A stretch of 21,156 nucleotides of DNA from CAZVFH01 sp964626415 (GTDB lineage: Bacteria > Patescibacteriota > UBA1384 > XYA2-FULL-43-10 > CAINNR01). Below the pieces are notes generated by a model. The model was not told the origin of the DNA. It did not search any database and saw nothing but the letters and a program-made list of their open reading frames with translations. This document shows positions 6,693-13,558 of the stretch, one piece after another (the stretch's first letter is position 1; each line of letters begins with the position of its first letter). Both the position numbers and the translations under genes were made by a program. The DNA lies in assembly GCA_964626415.1 (NCBI GenBank), contig CAZVFH010000010.1, positions 1 through 21,156 on the forward strand. The letters run 5' to 3'.

Positions 6693-6784
6693 ATTACCAC
6701 GCTGATTTTTCACGCTGAATTAACGCTGACTGATCCGAATTTTCTGCGTTGCTTCTGCGTAATCAAGTCAGCGTAGTTATTTCC
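6693..6784. repeat. Family-1 intergenic hairpin repeat, complete copy
   Basis: Starts ATTACCACGCTGA and ends TCAGCGTAGTTATTTCC. ACGCTGA units begin 13 and then 11 nt apart in the left arm; TCTGCGT, TCTGCGT and TCAGCGT begin 11 and then 14 nt apart in the right arm. It lies just upstream of the polymerase start, and a plus-strand promoter follows 43 nt later. Confidence 0.9.
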
Positions 6785-6826
6785 ATTTATTCAATTATAG
6801 AACAAACCCCGAACAAAAACAAATAC

Positions 6827-6854
6827 TTGACAAAATTTGGGATGATATGATAGT
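6827..6854 (+). promoter_or_regulatory. Promoter of the structured RNA candidate
   Basis: TTGACA at 6827-6832 is perfect. The -10 is ambiguous: GATAGT at 6849-6854 gives a 16-nt spacer, while the better-looking TATGAT (6846-6851) gives only 13. Transcription would begin near 6860, at the edge of the GC-rich block. Confidence 0.6.
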
Positions 6855-6859
6855 GTAAA

Positions 6860-7050
6860 GGTGCCGTTAAGAAACCCAAGGGAGTGGTGCTTATGCGTGG
6901 CGTAACACCGCCCGTGGGGCAGTTCGGTTTCGGCTAGACGTGGAGCCGCCGTTTGTCAGCCGACAACCGAACAGCGCTCCCACCCCGACAACACACCGTC
7001 GGGGCACGCACTCATCACGGGAGACAGCAATCGCTTTCTCCCGTTTTCTA
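6860..7050 (+). ncRNA. Candidate structured noncoding RNA, GC-rich, family unknown
   Basis: Bases 6861-7050 contain 115 G or C of 190 (about 60%, hand count), against 15 of 60 in the AT-rich stretch 7361-7420. No long reading frame fits. Visible helices: GGGAG 6880-6884 with CTCCC 6977-6981 closing a multiloop; a hairpin 6886-6909 (GGTG-C-TTATGC with GCGTAA-CACC, loop GTG); a hairpin 6910-6920 (GCCC/GGGC); a three-way junction closed by GTTCGG 6922-6927 with CCGAAC 6967-6972, holding CGGCT/AGCCG (6931-6948) and TTGTC/GACAA (6953-6966); and CCCCGAC/GTCGGGG (6983-7004). A terminator ends it at 7017-7049. I looked for hallmark motifs of tmRNA, RNase P RNA, SRP RNA and common riboswitches and found none. 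Function unknown. Confidence 0.68.
7017..7049 (+). terminator. Rho-independent terminator of the RNA candidate
   Basis: ACGGGAGA (7017-7024) pairs with TCTCCCGT (7037-7044) around a 12-nt loop, followed by TTTTCTATTT. Confidence 0.75.
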
Positions 7051-7073
7051 TTTCAAAAAACCTTTTATATTTC

Positions 7074-7203
7074 TGTCATTTCGACATCCTGATTCCATCG
7101 GGACGAGAAATCTATATTTTGTCATATCTATATTCGCCTTAATTCGATTCATAACTTGTAGATTTCTCCTCATTCGACTTTGTCTTATGAAGTCGAAATG
7201 ACG
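7074..7203. repeat. TGTCATTTCGAC-type inverted-repeat element, about 130 bp
   Basis: GTCATTTCGAC (7075-7085) is inverted as GTCGAAATGAC (7192-7202). Inner arms AGAAATCTA (7106-7114) and TAGATTTCT (7159-7167) are also inverted, with an AT-rich centre. It resembles the 'GTCATTTCGAC...GAGAAATCT' interspersed repeats seen in other bacteria. It carries no gene and lies between two terminators. Confidence 0.82.
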
Positions 7204-7230
7204 GAGCAAGGGATAAATTTGTAATTCCTT

Positions 7231-7256
7231 GATCGGCACCATGTCGGTCTTTTTTT
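7231..7256 (+). terminator. Second plus-strand terminator
   Basis: GATCGG (7231-7236) pairs, with two G-T wobbles, with TCGGTC (7244-7249), followed by seven T. It could be the distal terminator of the RNA transcript, displaced by the repeat at 7074-7203. Confidence 0.6.
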
Positions 7257-7280
7257 GTAGTCAGTTGACTCTTACTTCAT

Positions 7281-7322
7281 TTTCATTCAGATTTGAGTCG
7301 ATCGACTCAAATCTGAATGAAA
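7281..7322. repeat. 42-bp perfect palindrome without spacer
   Basis: All 21 base pairs are perfect around a centre between 7301 and 7302. The half-site reads TTTCATTCAGA then TTTGAGTCGA. It matches the 596-641 palindrome at 15 of 21 positions per half in ungapped alignment, with TCAGATTT and a central CGATCG in common. No adjacent T-run. Confidence 0.95.
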
Positions 7323-7338
7323 CAATGTTTTATCAATC

Positions 7339-7359
7339 AAAAAACCACCATCTCTGGCG
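7339..7359 (-). terminator. Terminator of greA
   Basis: On the minus strand, CGCCA (7359-7355), GAGA tetraloop, TGGTG (7350-7346), then a further G and six T. It lies 56 nt after the greA stop. Confidence 0.75.
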
Positions 7360-7414
7360 ATTCTTCTTTTACTTTACAAACTTTAAAGACTTGATAAACT
7401 TTTAACTTGTCAGA

Positions 7415-7876
7415 TTAACCTATCTTTTTTATCTCAAACTCAACCTCACCGGAAGGGGTTTCAACTGGGACTTTGTCGCCAACTTTGTGGCCAAAAATTG
7501 CTTTGGCAATCGGTGAAGAAACAGAAATTTTTCCAGCTAGCGGATCGGCTTCGGTTGCACCGACGATTTCGTAATTTTCATCGCCTTCGCTAGATTTCAA
7601 AACTACTTGTGAACCAATCGCAACTATGCCGCTATCACCATTTTTTTCTGCAAGCCGAGAGTGGGAAAGCGTATATTCGATTTCAGCAATTCTGCCAGCA
7701 ACAAAACCTTGCCGCTCGCGTGCTTGGTGATAATCGGCATTTTCCGAGAGATCGCCAAGCTCCCGGGCACTTTTAATCTGCTCGGCAACATCTTTTAAAT
7801 CAACATTTTTTAATTTTGCAAGTTCGGACTCAAGCTTTTCTCGCCCTTCAGCCGTCAAGATAATTTCTTCTGCCAT
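7415..7876 (-). CDS. greA: Transcript cleavage factor GreA, 153 aa
   Basis: GreA enters the RNA polymerase secondary channel and stimulates cleavage of backtracked RNA. The N-terminal coiled coil (about residues 8-75) contains the tip motif GDLSENADYHQARERQ with the metal-coordinating acidic residues D42 and E45. The C-terminal FKBP-like domain follows (IGSQVVLKSSEGDENYEIVG, then SPIAKAIFGHKVGDKV and a final EVEFEIKKIG). Length is normal for the family. It is a single-gene unit: consensus promoter at 7967-7939 and terminator at 7359-7339. It has a roughly 55-nt leader without a clear Shine-Dalgarno site; a short CCAGCAGGG hairpin-like segment occurs in that leader. Confidence 0.97.
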   Translation of the reverse strand: MAEEIILTAEGREKLESELAKLKNVDLKDVAEQIKSARELGDLSENADYHQARERQGFVAGRIAEIEYTLSHSRLAEKNGDSGIVAIGSQVVLKSSEGDENYEIVGATEADPLAGKISVSSPIAKAIFGHKVGDKVPVETPSGEVEFEIKKIG

Positions 7877-7938
7877 AATATTTTTATTAAAAAAATCCCT
7901 GCTGGGAAATAATTCTTATTATTTTAATTTACCACTTT

Positions 7939-7967
7939 ATTGTAACTTATTCAAAAAAATTTGTCAA
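7939..7967 (-). promoter_or_regulatory. Promoter of greA
   Basis: On the minus strand TTGACA (7967-7962), a 17-nt spacer and TACAAT (7944-7939). It lies next to the half-repeat at 7971-8007. Confidence 0.85.
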
Positions 7968-7970
7968 CAT

Positions 7971-8007
7971 CAACTACACTGATCTTTTACACTGAATGAA
8001 CGCTGAT
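7971..8007. repeat. Family-1 repeat, left arm only
   Basis: CAACTACACTGA, then ACACTGA and ACGCTGAT, in the usual order and spacing of a family-1 left arm. The matching right arm is absent; the following bases up to 8035 show no TCTGCGT units. Confidence 0.75.
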
Positions 8008-8034
8008 GGAGATCGAGTCAAGACACAATCGCCT

Positions 8035-9957
8035 CTATTTGTTGGCAAAATACCACGAAAGAATACTCTTTGCCACCGGCAGGGCAACTTCGTTTCCCTG
8101 ACCGCCTCCGTCAACCAAAACAACGACGGCAATTTCCGGATTTTCGTAAGGCGCGTAAGTGACAAACCAGGCGTGCATTTTTTGGTTATTTAAGAATTGG
8201 GCGGTTCCGGTTTTTGCCGCCGAAGAAACCGGTAAGTCGGCCATCGTTCGCGCCGAACCATAAAGAACTGTTTGGCGCATTCCTTCCTGAACGGTTTTAA
8301 TATTTTCAGCTGAAATAAAACCCTCCTTTTCAACAACTGGAGAAAATTTTTTGACAACTTCTTCATTTGAATTTGTAATTTCTTTGACAATTTGCGGAGT
8401 TAATAATTTCCCACCATTGGCAAAAGGTAGAAGGGCTTTTGCCATCTGAATCGGCGTTGTCAAAAAATCACCCTGTCCAATTCCCAAGTGATAAGTATTT
8501 CCAATATACCAATTTTCTTTTTTCACTCTTTCCTTCCACTCCGGAGTTGGCACAAGTCCGGTTGATTCGGAAGCAAGATCAATACCGGTTTTTTTGCCAA
8601 AACCAAAAAGTGAAAGATATTTAGCAATTTTTTCAACTCCAAGCCCGGAAATTTTATCAAAGCCGCCAGAAAGGGCATAAAAGAAAATATCATTGGATTC
8701 AGCAAGAGCCCTTGTCACATTCGTCATCCCAGTATGCCATTTCCAGTCGGGGAATTTGTATTCACCGACAGTGATTTCCGGAGGCGTTTCGATTGAAGTA
8801 TTTTTTGTAATTATCCCATCTTCCAATCCCGCAGCCGCCATAACAATTTTTATAACCGAACCAGAAGGATAAGCCCCCATGGTTGCACGATTAAGCAGTG
8901 GTAAATTTGGATCATTTAAAAGTGCCTGATACTGATTTTGATCAACCTCGCCGGAAAAAATATTATTATCATACGACGGCAAGGAAACAAGTCCAAGCAC
9001 TGCGCCAGTATTTGGATTGATTGCGATCGCCACGCCAGAGTGGACATCAGCGCCAGCGGCAGAGATACCGACAGATAGATCATTTGCCATTTGGTTTTGT
9101 AAATCAAGATTAATATTTAAAATAATATTATCGCCTGACACTGGCTCGCGAATTCCATTACCAAGCAATGTTCTGACAACTTTGCCCTTTGAGTCAACCT
9201 CAACCTCTTCAATTCCAGGCAATCCACGCAAATTGTTTTCATAAACCTTCTCTATGCCTAATTTTCCATATTGCTCGCTGGAAATATAATTTGGATTATT
9301 CTTTTTTTCTTCCGCTGAAATTGGCAAGGTGTAGCCGAGAATATGAGCCAGCCCCGACTGGCTTTGATATTCCCGAGTCGCCTGTTCAACAATAAGAACT
9401 CCGGAAAGTCCAAAAGTTTTTTCTTCCAATATTAATGCTTCTTCTCTAGGCAGATCGGCCTTAATTATTACCGCCTGGATTGAGGCTGAACCGGCTTCAA
9501 AAATTTTCTTTTCAATTTCTGATACCGAGACAGCAGAAATTTCCGAAAGACGAGAAAGCACCGATAATCTTTCTTTTTTTTCGATTGGAAGATCAGAAGG
9601 ATAAACACCAAGTGCGAAACTCGGCTTGTTTCGTGCCAGCCACCTACCCTTTGAATCAAAAATTACCCCACGACTGGACAATATTGCTCTTGGCCTTATG
9701 CTATTGCCTTGGGCTAAATCACGATTCTTCGATGCATCAACAATCTGCAAAACAAATAAGCGATAGGACAAAAACACGAAACAAATCACCAAAATAAACT
9801 TCAAAAATGGCATAACACCTTTTCCCACTACTTCAGAAATTTTTGTTTGTCCCTCCAGTGATGGTTCAATTAATTCAAACTCGGCCAAACTGTTATTTTG
9901 AATTTGACGCTTTTTTTTGTCGCCGGCCAGATTTGAAAAATTTCCAAAAATATCCAT
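8035..9957 (-). CDS. mrdA: Penicillin-binding protein 2 (elongation transpeptidase), about 640 aa
   Basis: Class B PBP that cross-links peptidoglycan during rod elongation, membrane-anchored with a periplasmic catalytic domain. A cytoplasmic N-terminus is followed by one TM helix (about residues 48-72, KFILVICFVFLSYRLFVLQIV). The dimerisation/pedestal domain follows, then the transpeptidase with YPSGSVIK (nucleophile S about 367, K 370), ESND (about 420-423) and KTGTAQ (from about 582). It ends WYFANK. The start is uncertain: ATG 9957 is used, but TTG 9981, overlapping mreD, is in frame, and neither has a convincing SD. Last gene of the mreB-mreC-mreD-mrdA cluster. RodA, its usual glycosyltransferase partner, is not in this window. 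Confidence 0.95.
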   Translation of the reverse strand: MDIFGNFSNLAGDKKKRQIQNNSLAEFELIEPSLEGQTKISEVVGKGVMPFLKFILVICFVFLSYRLFVLQIVDASKNRDLAQGNSIRPRAILSSRGVIFDSKGRWLARNKPSFALGVYPSDLPIEKKERLSVLSRLSEISAVSVSEIEKKIFEAGSASIQAVIIKADLPREEALILEEKTFGLSGVLIVEQATREYQSQSGLAHILGYTLPISAEEKKNNPNYISSEQYGKLGIEKVYENNLRGLPGIEEVEVDSKGKVVRTLLGNGIREPVSGDNIILNINLDLQNQMANDLSVGISAAGADVHSGVAIAINPNTGAVLGLVSLPSYDNNIFSGEVDQNQYQALLNDPNLPLLNRATMGAYPSGSVIKIVMAAAGLEDGIITKNTSIETPPEITVGEYKFPDWKWHTGMTNVTRALAESNDIFFYALSGGFDKISGLGVEKIAKYLSLFGFGKKTGIDLASESTGLVPTPEWKERVKKENWYIGNTYHLGIGQGDFLTTPIQMAKALLPFANGGKLLTPQIVKEITNSNEEVVKKFSPVVEKEGFISAENIKTVQEGMRQTVLYGSARTMADLPVSSAAKTGTAQFLNNQKMHAWFVTYAPYENPEIAVVVLVDGGGQGNEVALPVAKSILSWYFANK

Positions 9958-9970
9958 TTGGGTTTTAAAT

Positions 9971-10495
9971 TTAAAAATCAATTTTATTTTTTGAAGTAAT
10001 TATCTTTATCTTTTTATCTCTTACATAAGGATTGTAAAAAACTAACACTTTGTTCACAAGATAATAAACCAGAAAACCAACAATTGAATTGAGCAAGGCG
10101 GAAATTATAAGTAAATAGAAAAAATCGGGCGCGAGGTCGGCGGAAAAAATGATATGAAATAAATTGACAACAATTACCGAAAGAAAAAAATAAATTATTG
10201 AAGTTGCGACTGTTGGCGAAGAAATTATTTTTTGTTGTTCTAAAATTATATAAGGGAAAAAGACAAAGAAGTAACTAAAAAATAAAGTTACAAATGGAGC
10301 AGATGAAAATAACGAAAGAAAAATAATTGATGCTATTAGAAAAAAAAGTGATTGCCTGCGGTAACCAATAAATAATATTACCAGAGAAGTAATAAGTATA
10401 ATATCAATCGAGAGAGAAAAAAAATTAAAGTTAGCAAAAAAGGTTGCCTGTAAAAGGGCCAGAAAATATGACAAAAATAAAAAAAATATTATCAT
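9971..10495 (-). CDS. mreD: Rod shape-determining protein MreD, 174 aa
   Basis: Small polytopic membrane protein. About five hydrophobic segments are visible: residues 1-22, 27-45, 48-65, 67-85 and a C-terminal pair around 95-155. It ends in a basic cytoplasmic tail (RDKKIKIITSKNKIDF). Sequence conservation in MreD is low, so the call rests on length, topology and position between mreC and the PBP2 gene. The ATG is 5 nt after the mreC stop, with AGG about 10 nt upstream, so translation is probably coupled. Confidence 0.88.
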   Translation of the reverse strand: MIIFFLFLSYFLALLQATFFANFNFFSLSIDIILITSLVILFIGYRRQSLFFLIASIIFLSLFSSAPFVTLFFSYFFVFFPYIILEQQKIISSPTVATSIIYFFLSVIVVNLFHIIFSADLAPDFFYLLIISALLNSIVGFLVYYLVNKVLVFYNPYVRDKKIKIITSKNKIDF

Positions 10496-10500
10496 TTACA

Positions 10501-11278
10501 TTAACCTAAAATGATTGAAACAATCTCAAGTTTTGGAAAATTCACCGGTGATTTTATTTTTATTGTTTTAAAAATGTCTGATTTTACCGAAATCTCTTTT
10601 TCCGCTCTGCCAACATAAATATTTTTTGGCAATGATCCCCCAAGACCCGAAGTGATTATATTTTCGTTTTCAGCTATTTGGGTATCAAGCGGAATATCGT
10701 CTAAAACTATTCCTGAAATCCCGCCGCGCAAAATCCCGCTTGTTCTGGAATTTTGTAGCATAACTTGAATAATTGAATCCTTGCTTATTATTAAAGTAAT
10801 TTTTGAAGTTGTTGGCCAAACTTCATCTACCTTGCCAACCAAAACCCCGAGCGAAGTCACGGCCTGTCCGGCAGATACTCCATTATCTGACCCTTTGTTG
10901 ACCAAAATTGTGTCATAAAAGCCGGTGGGGTCAAGACCGATAACATCGGCAATCAAAAAGTTCTCTTCGGAATGTGTGGTTTTGTAGGAAAGAAGCTCTT
11001 TTAAGCGATTATTTTCAATTTCCACCTCTTTCAATTTTGACTCTTGAACGCTAAGTTCGATGATTTTATTTGCCAAATTTTGATTTTCTCTTCTCATTCG
11101 CCCAATTTCAAAGAAAATCGAAAAGAAACTTTTAGTTTTCCTACCCCAAATTGATAGTGTTTTTGAACCTTGTTTTGAAAAATCAAGGACCGCCCCTTTA
11201 GTCGCTTTGCTTACGTCAGAAGGAACTAAAAACAACATTGTAAGAATTACGATCGCAAAGAACCAAATTAAAAGACCT
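10501..11278 (-). CDS. mreC: Rod shape-determining protein MreC, N-terminus lost in gap
   Basis: Bitopic periplasmic scaffold of the elongasome that bridges MreB/MreD and PBP2. The visible part begins in the TM helix (GLLIWFFAIVILTMLFLV), continues with a coiled coil (about visible residues 45-85, RMRRENQNLANKIIELSV then KEVEIENNRLKEL), and then the two beta-barrel domain: IADVIGLDPTGFYDTILVNKG, GVLVGKVDEVWPTTSKITL, and a terminal GSLPKNIYVGRA...VSIILG. Only the first short cytoplasmic segment and start codon are missing, hidden in the 11279-11378 gap. It is followed by mreD after 5 nt. Confidence 0.95.
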
Positions 11279-11378
11279 NNNNNNNNNNNNNNNNNNNNNN
11301 NNNNNNNNNNNNNNNNNNNNNNNNNNNNNNNNNNNNNNNNNNNNNNNNNNNNNNNNNNNNNNNNNNNNNNNNNNNNNN
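11279..11378. other. Assembly gap (100 N) at the mreB-mreC junction
   Basis: Exactly 100 N. It hides the last few residues of MreB, the intergenic space, and the start of mreC. The real length is unknown. Confidence 0.99.
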
Positions 11379-12403
11379 ACATTAGAAAGCAAATCAATAT
11401 CCTCAAGAACAATTCCGGTTCCTCTGGCAACGCAGGTAAGCGGATCATCGGCAACATGAACTATTGTTCTTGTTTCAGTTGCAATTAGCCGGTCAAGTCC
11501 GCGAAGAAGCGCTCCACCGCCAGCAAGAATAACACCACGATCCATAATATCAGCCAAAAGTTCAGGAGGTGATTCCTCCATTGTAACTTTTATCGCTTCG
11601 ACAATCGCCGAGACCGACTTTTTTATTGCAATGCAGATTTGTTCACTGGAAACAATAATCTCTTTTGGGAGTCCTGAAACAAGATCGCGACCGCGCATCG
11701 GTGTTTCTAATTTTTCTTTTAGAGGAATTGCTGATCCAACTTTGATTTTTATCTCCTCCGCTGTTCGCTCACCTAAAAGAAGATTAAATTCATCCCGAGC
11801 ATATTGGATAATGTCGGTATTCATCTCATCGCCGGCAATTCGCAGGGAGCGAGACGAGACAATGCCGCCTAGGGAAATGATTGCAACTTCCGTTGTTCCC
11901 CCACCAATATCAACAATCATATTTCCTGCCGGATCTTGAACCGGTAAACGGGCGCCGATTGCGGCAGCGATTGGCTCTTCGATTAAATAGACCTCGCGGG
12001 CGCCGGCGGCAAGCGCCCCTTCTTCCACAGCTCGTTTTTCAACTTCTGTGACTCCATAAGGAATACCAACGACTACGCGAGGATGCGGGAAAAAGGAGAA
12101 CTTCTCGCGATGGACTTTATCAAAAAAATATCGAAGCATTTGCTCTGTAACTTCAAAATCGGAAATTACTCCGTCAACCAAAGGACGAACGGCCACAATG
12201 TGAGCCGGCGTTCTGCCAACCATTCGTTTTGCCTCTTCGCCAATTGCCAAAACTTCTCTGGTTTTTTTGTTGATGGCGACAACTGATGGTTCGGTGATAA
12301 CAATTCCCTTGCCGCGAACATATATCAAAGAATTAGCGGTGCCAAGATCAACACCGATATCATGCGAAAGCCGATCAAAAATGAAAGAAAAAGGCGATTT
12401 CAT
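11379..12403 (-). CDS. mreB: Rod shape-determining protein MreB, C-terminal end lost in gap
   Basis: Actin-like ATPase that forms membrane-associated filaments and positions wall synthesis. Phosphate-1 loop IGVDLGTANSLIY (about residues 16-28), phosphate-2 VDIGGGTTEVAIIS (about 164-177), and adenosine motif GVILAGGGALLRGLDRLI (about 298-315) are all present. The hydrophobic N-terminal MKSPFSFIF could be a membrane-anchoring helix. 341 residues are visible, ending at VLEDIDLLSN, which is at or near the normal C-terminus. It starts the mre cluster. A family-2 hairpin repeat occupies the region directly upstream, and I see no convincing Shine-Dalgarno site. Confidence 0.97.
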
Positions 12404-12430
12404 GGGTTAAATTTGTTAAAAAAAGGAAGT

Positions 12431-12523
12431 AAAAACTCTCACAGATCAATCAACACAGATTGGCACAGATTTTTTGAATGTTTATCAGCGCTTATCTGTG
12501 ACAATTGATCCGTGGAAGTTTTT
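12431..12523. repeat. Family-2 intergenic hairpin repeat (CACAGAT units)
   Basis: The left arm has CACAGAT at three positions spaced 14 and then 10 nt. The right arm has ATCAGCG, ATCTGTG and ATCCGTG spaced 10 and then 14 nt, in mirror order. The outer edges AAAAACT and AGTTTTT are exact inverses. It lies upstream of mreB, whose leader would cross it. 12404-12653 holds no credible gene. Confidence 0.88.
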
Positions 12524-12590
12524 GCTACAATTTTATAAATAATTGCTGACAAAAAATCAGGATTTCCCCTGTCCATACTTCCACCTTATG

Positions 12591-12614
12591 TTAAGAGACA
12601 AAAAAAATCAACCC
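12591..12614. repeat. Direct repeat copy 1 flanking the AbiEii module
   Basis: TTAAGAGAC, an eight-A run, then TCAACCC. It is repeated in the same orientation at 13559-13581 with one A fewer. On the minus strand it is the T-rich 3' end of the toxin-gene terminator. Confidence 0.85.
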
Positions 12615-12655
12615 TTTAAATTCACACCCACCAAAAGTGGTAGACAAGGTTGACT
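12601..12655 (-). terminator. Terminator of the AbiEii-type toxin gene
   Basis: On the minus strand, GTCAACC next to the toxin stop pairs with GGTTGA further on, enclosing a CCAC/GTGG hairpin, and is followed by eight T. The stem is long and interrupted, so efficiency is uncertain. Confidence 0.6.
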
Positions 12656-13307
12656 AAAATTTCTGACGAGATAAATAATTATTAAATAATGATTGAAAAA
12701 AATCTTCAATTTTTTTCTTTGGATATTTTATAATCAGCAATGGTTTTAAATCATCAAAATTTTCCATATTTTTTGTTAATCGCGCTAATAGAATAGCAGT
12801 ATCAATTTTTTCTCCAAACTTTTTCTCCACCCCAGAAATTAAACGTTCTAGGCCAAATTTTTTATCTTTCAAAATTACAAATAAATCAAAGGCATCCTTA
12901 ATTTCATTGCGTTGATAAGCGGAAAGAGTTTTTGAAACCGCAATATCAATTAAGGATTCGGCAATGATATTATTAATTTTTTTTATCCGACCGATTTTGG
13001 GGAAAGGATAATAAACAAATTCCAATTTTAATTGTTTTTTGCCCGCCAAATCAAAAACATACTGAAAGCGGTTCATTCGAGTAAAACTTTTTTTATTTTT
13101 AGCGCCGAGATTTTTTTTGATTGTGTTCGATAGAGTTGTTAAAACCTCCGGCGCCGGTAAATCGGAGAGAATTATATCAATATCCTCGGATTTTCGATGA
13201 TGAAGATAAATCTCCGACAAAGCTGTGCCGCCACCCCAAGTTGCAATCTTTTTAATCGGAGATCGAAAAACTTCAAGAAGTGCTAGTTTTTGTTCTTTTG
13301 TTAACAT
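12654..13307 (-). CDS. AbiEii/AbiGii-type nucleotidyltransferase toxin, 217 aa
   Basis: Family members are DNA polymerase beta-like nucleotidyltransferases; several are toxins that modify tRNA, used in phage defence. Residues 24-30 (WGGGTAL) and 38-44 (RKSEDID) form the family's GGTAL...R-x-S-x-D-I-D signature, with D42 and D44 as likely metal ligands. The second signature, K126...RNEIKDAFDLF (133-143), is also present. All catalytic features look intact, so it is probably functional. Its ATG lies inside the 3' end of the upstream small gene (35-nt overlap), which is typical of a toxin-antitoxin pair. There is no clear SD, so coupling to the upstream gene is likely. The module is bracketed by a 22-24-bp direct repeat. 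The specific target is unknown. Confidence 0.88.
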   Translation of the reverse strand: MLTKEQKLALLEVFRSPIKKIATWGGGTALSEIYLHHRKSEDIDIILSDLPAPEVLTTLSNTIKKNLGAKNKKSFTRMNRFQYVFDLAGKKQLKLEFVYYPFPKIGRIKKINNIIAESLIDIAVSKTLSAYQRNEIKDAFDLFVILKDKKFGLERLISGVEKKFGEKIDTAILLARLTKNMENFDDLKPLLIIKYPKKKIEDFFQSLFNNYLSRQKF

Positions 13308-13503
13308 AATATTTAGAAATCATCATTTTTAATGTCGGGTCAATGTCAAGTTTTGACAAATTTTTCTTAAGAACACTGCTGTCAAGCGATTTGTAATCGC
13401 CAAAATTAACTTTGCGCGCCAAATACCAGCGCAAAACCAGCGGATTTTTTAGATCAAGTGTTTTGATATCATAGTCCCAAATATATTTTTTATCAACTTT
13501 CAT
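13273..13503 (-). CDS. Small partner (probable antitoxin) of the AbiEii-type toxin, 76 aa
   Basis: The N-terminal KYIWDYDIKTLDLKNPLVLRW and a following ARKVNFGDYKSLD resemble the small 'F/YIWD-D-x-x-x-L-D ... R-x-V-x-x-G' proteins (DUF6922-like) often found upstream of AbiEii toxins. It lacks an obvious winged helix like canonical AbiEi. It ends in a helical, lysine-rich tail that overlaps the toxin start. I chose ATG 13503 (MKVDKKY). Upstream in-frame codons would translate the promoter region. TATAAT ends exactly 6 nt before this ATG, so the mRNA is probably leaderless; the GGAG one nt before the ATG is too close to serve as a Shine-Dalgarno site. Antitoxin role inferred from position and overlap. 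Confidence 0.8.
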   Translation of the reverse strand: MKVDKKYIWDYDIKTLDLKNPLVLRWYLARKVNFGDYKSLDSSVLKKNLSKLDIDPTLKMMISKYYVNKRTKTSTS

Positions 13504-13509
13504 ACTCCA

Positions 13510-13539
13510 ATTATAGCAGAAAACCACCCAGAATGTTAG
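13510..13539 (-). promoter_or_regulatory. Promoter of the AbiEii module, predicted leaderless
   Basis: TATAAT at 13515-13510, with CTAACA (4 of 6 matches to TTGACA) 18 nt upstream. Six nt separate the -10 from the ATG at 13503. Confidence 0.7.
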
Positions 13540-13558
13540 TGTCCAACACAAAAAAACT

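Noticed and set aside
6893..6937. 14-codon ORF (MRGVTPPVGQ...) inside the RNA candidate
   Set aside because: The ATG is buried in a 10-bp hairpin and there is no recognisable peptide; structured RNA explains the region better.
6860..7050. tmRNA, RNase P RNA, SRP RNA or cobalamin riboswitch
   Set aside because: No tRNA-like T-loop, no RNase P core motifs, no SRP apical-loop motif, and only a weak local likeness (AAGGGA...GGTG) to cobalamin aptamers. A covariance-model scan would settle this.
6953..7201. 82-aa plus-strand ORF across the RNA candidate and the repeat at 7074
   Set aside because: It crosses a terminator and a palindromic element and lacks an SD; composition is that of translated repeats.
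12439..12576. Minus-strand 45-codon ORF upstream of mreB with an AAGGTGG site
   Set aside because: Most of its translation runs through the family-2 hairpin repeat and it has no convincing promoter; it could be a leader peptide, but support is too weak.
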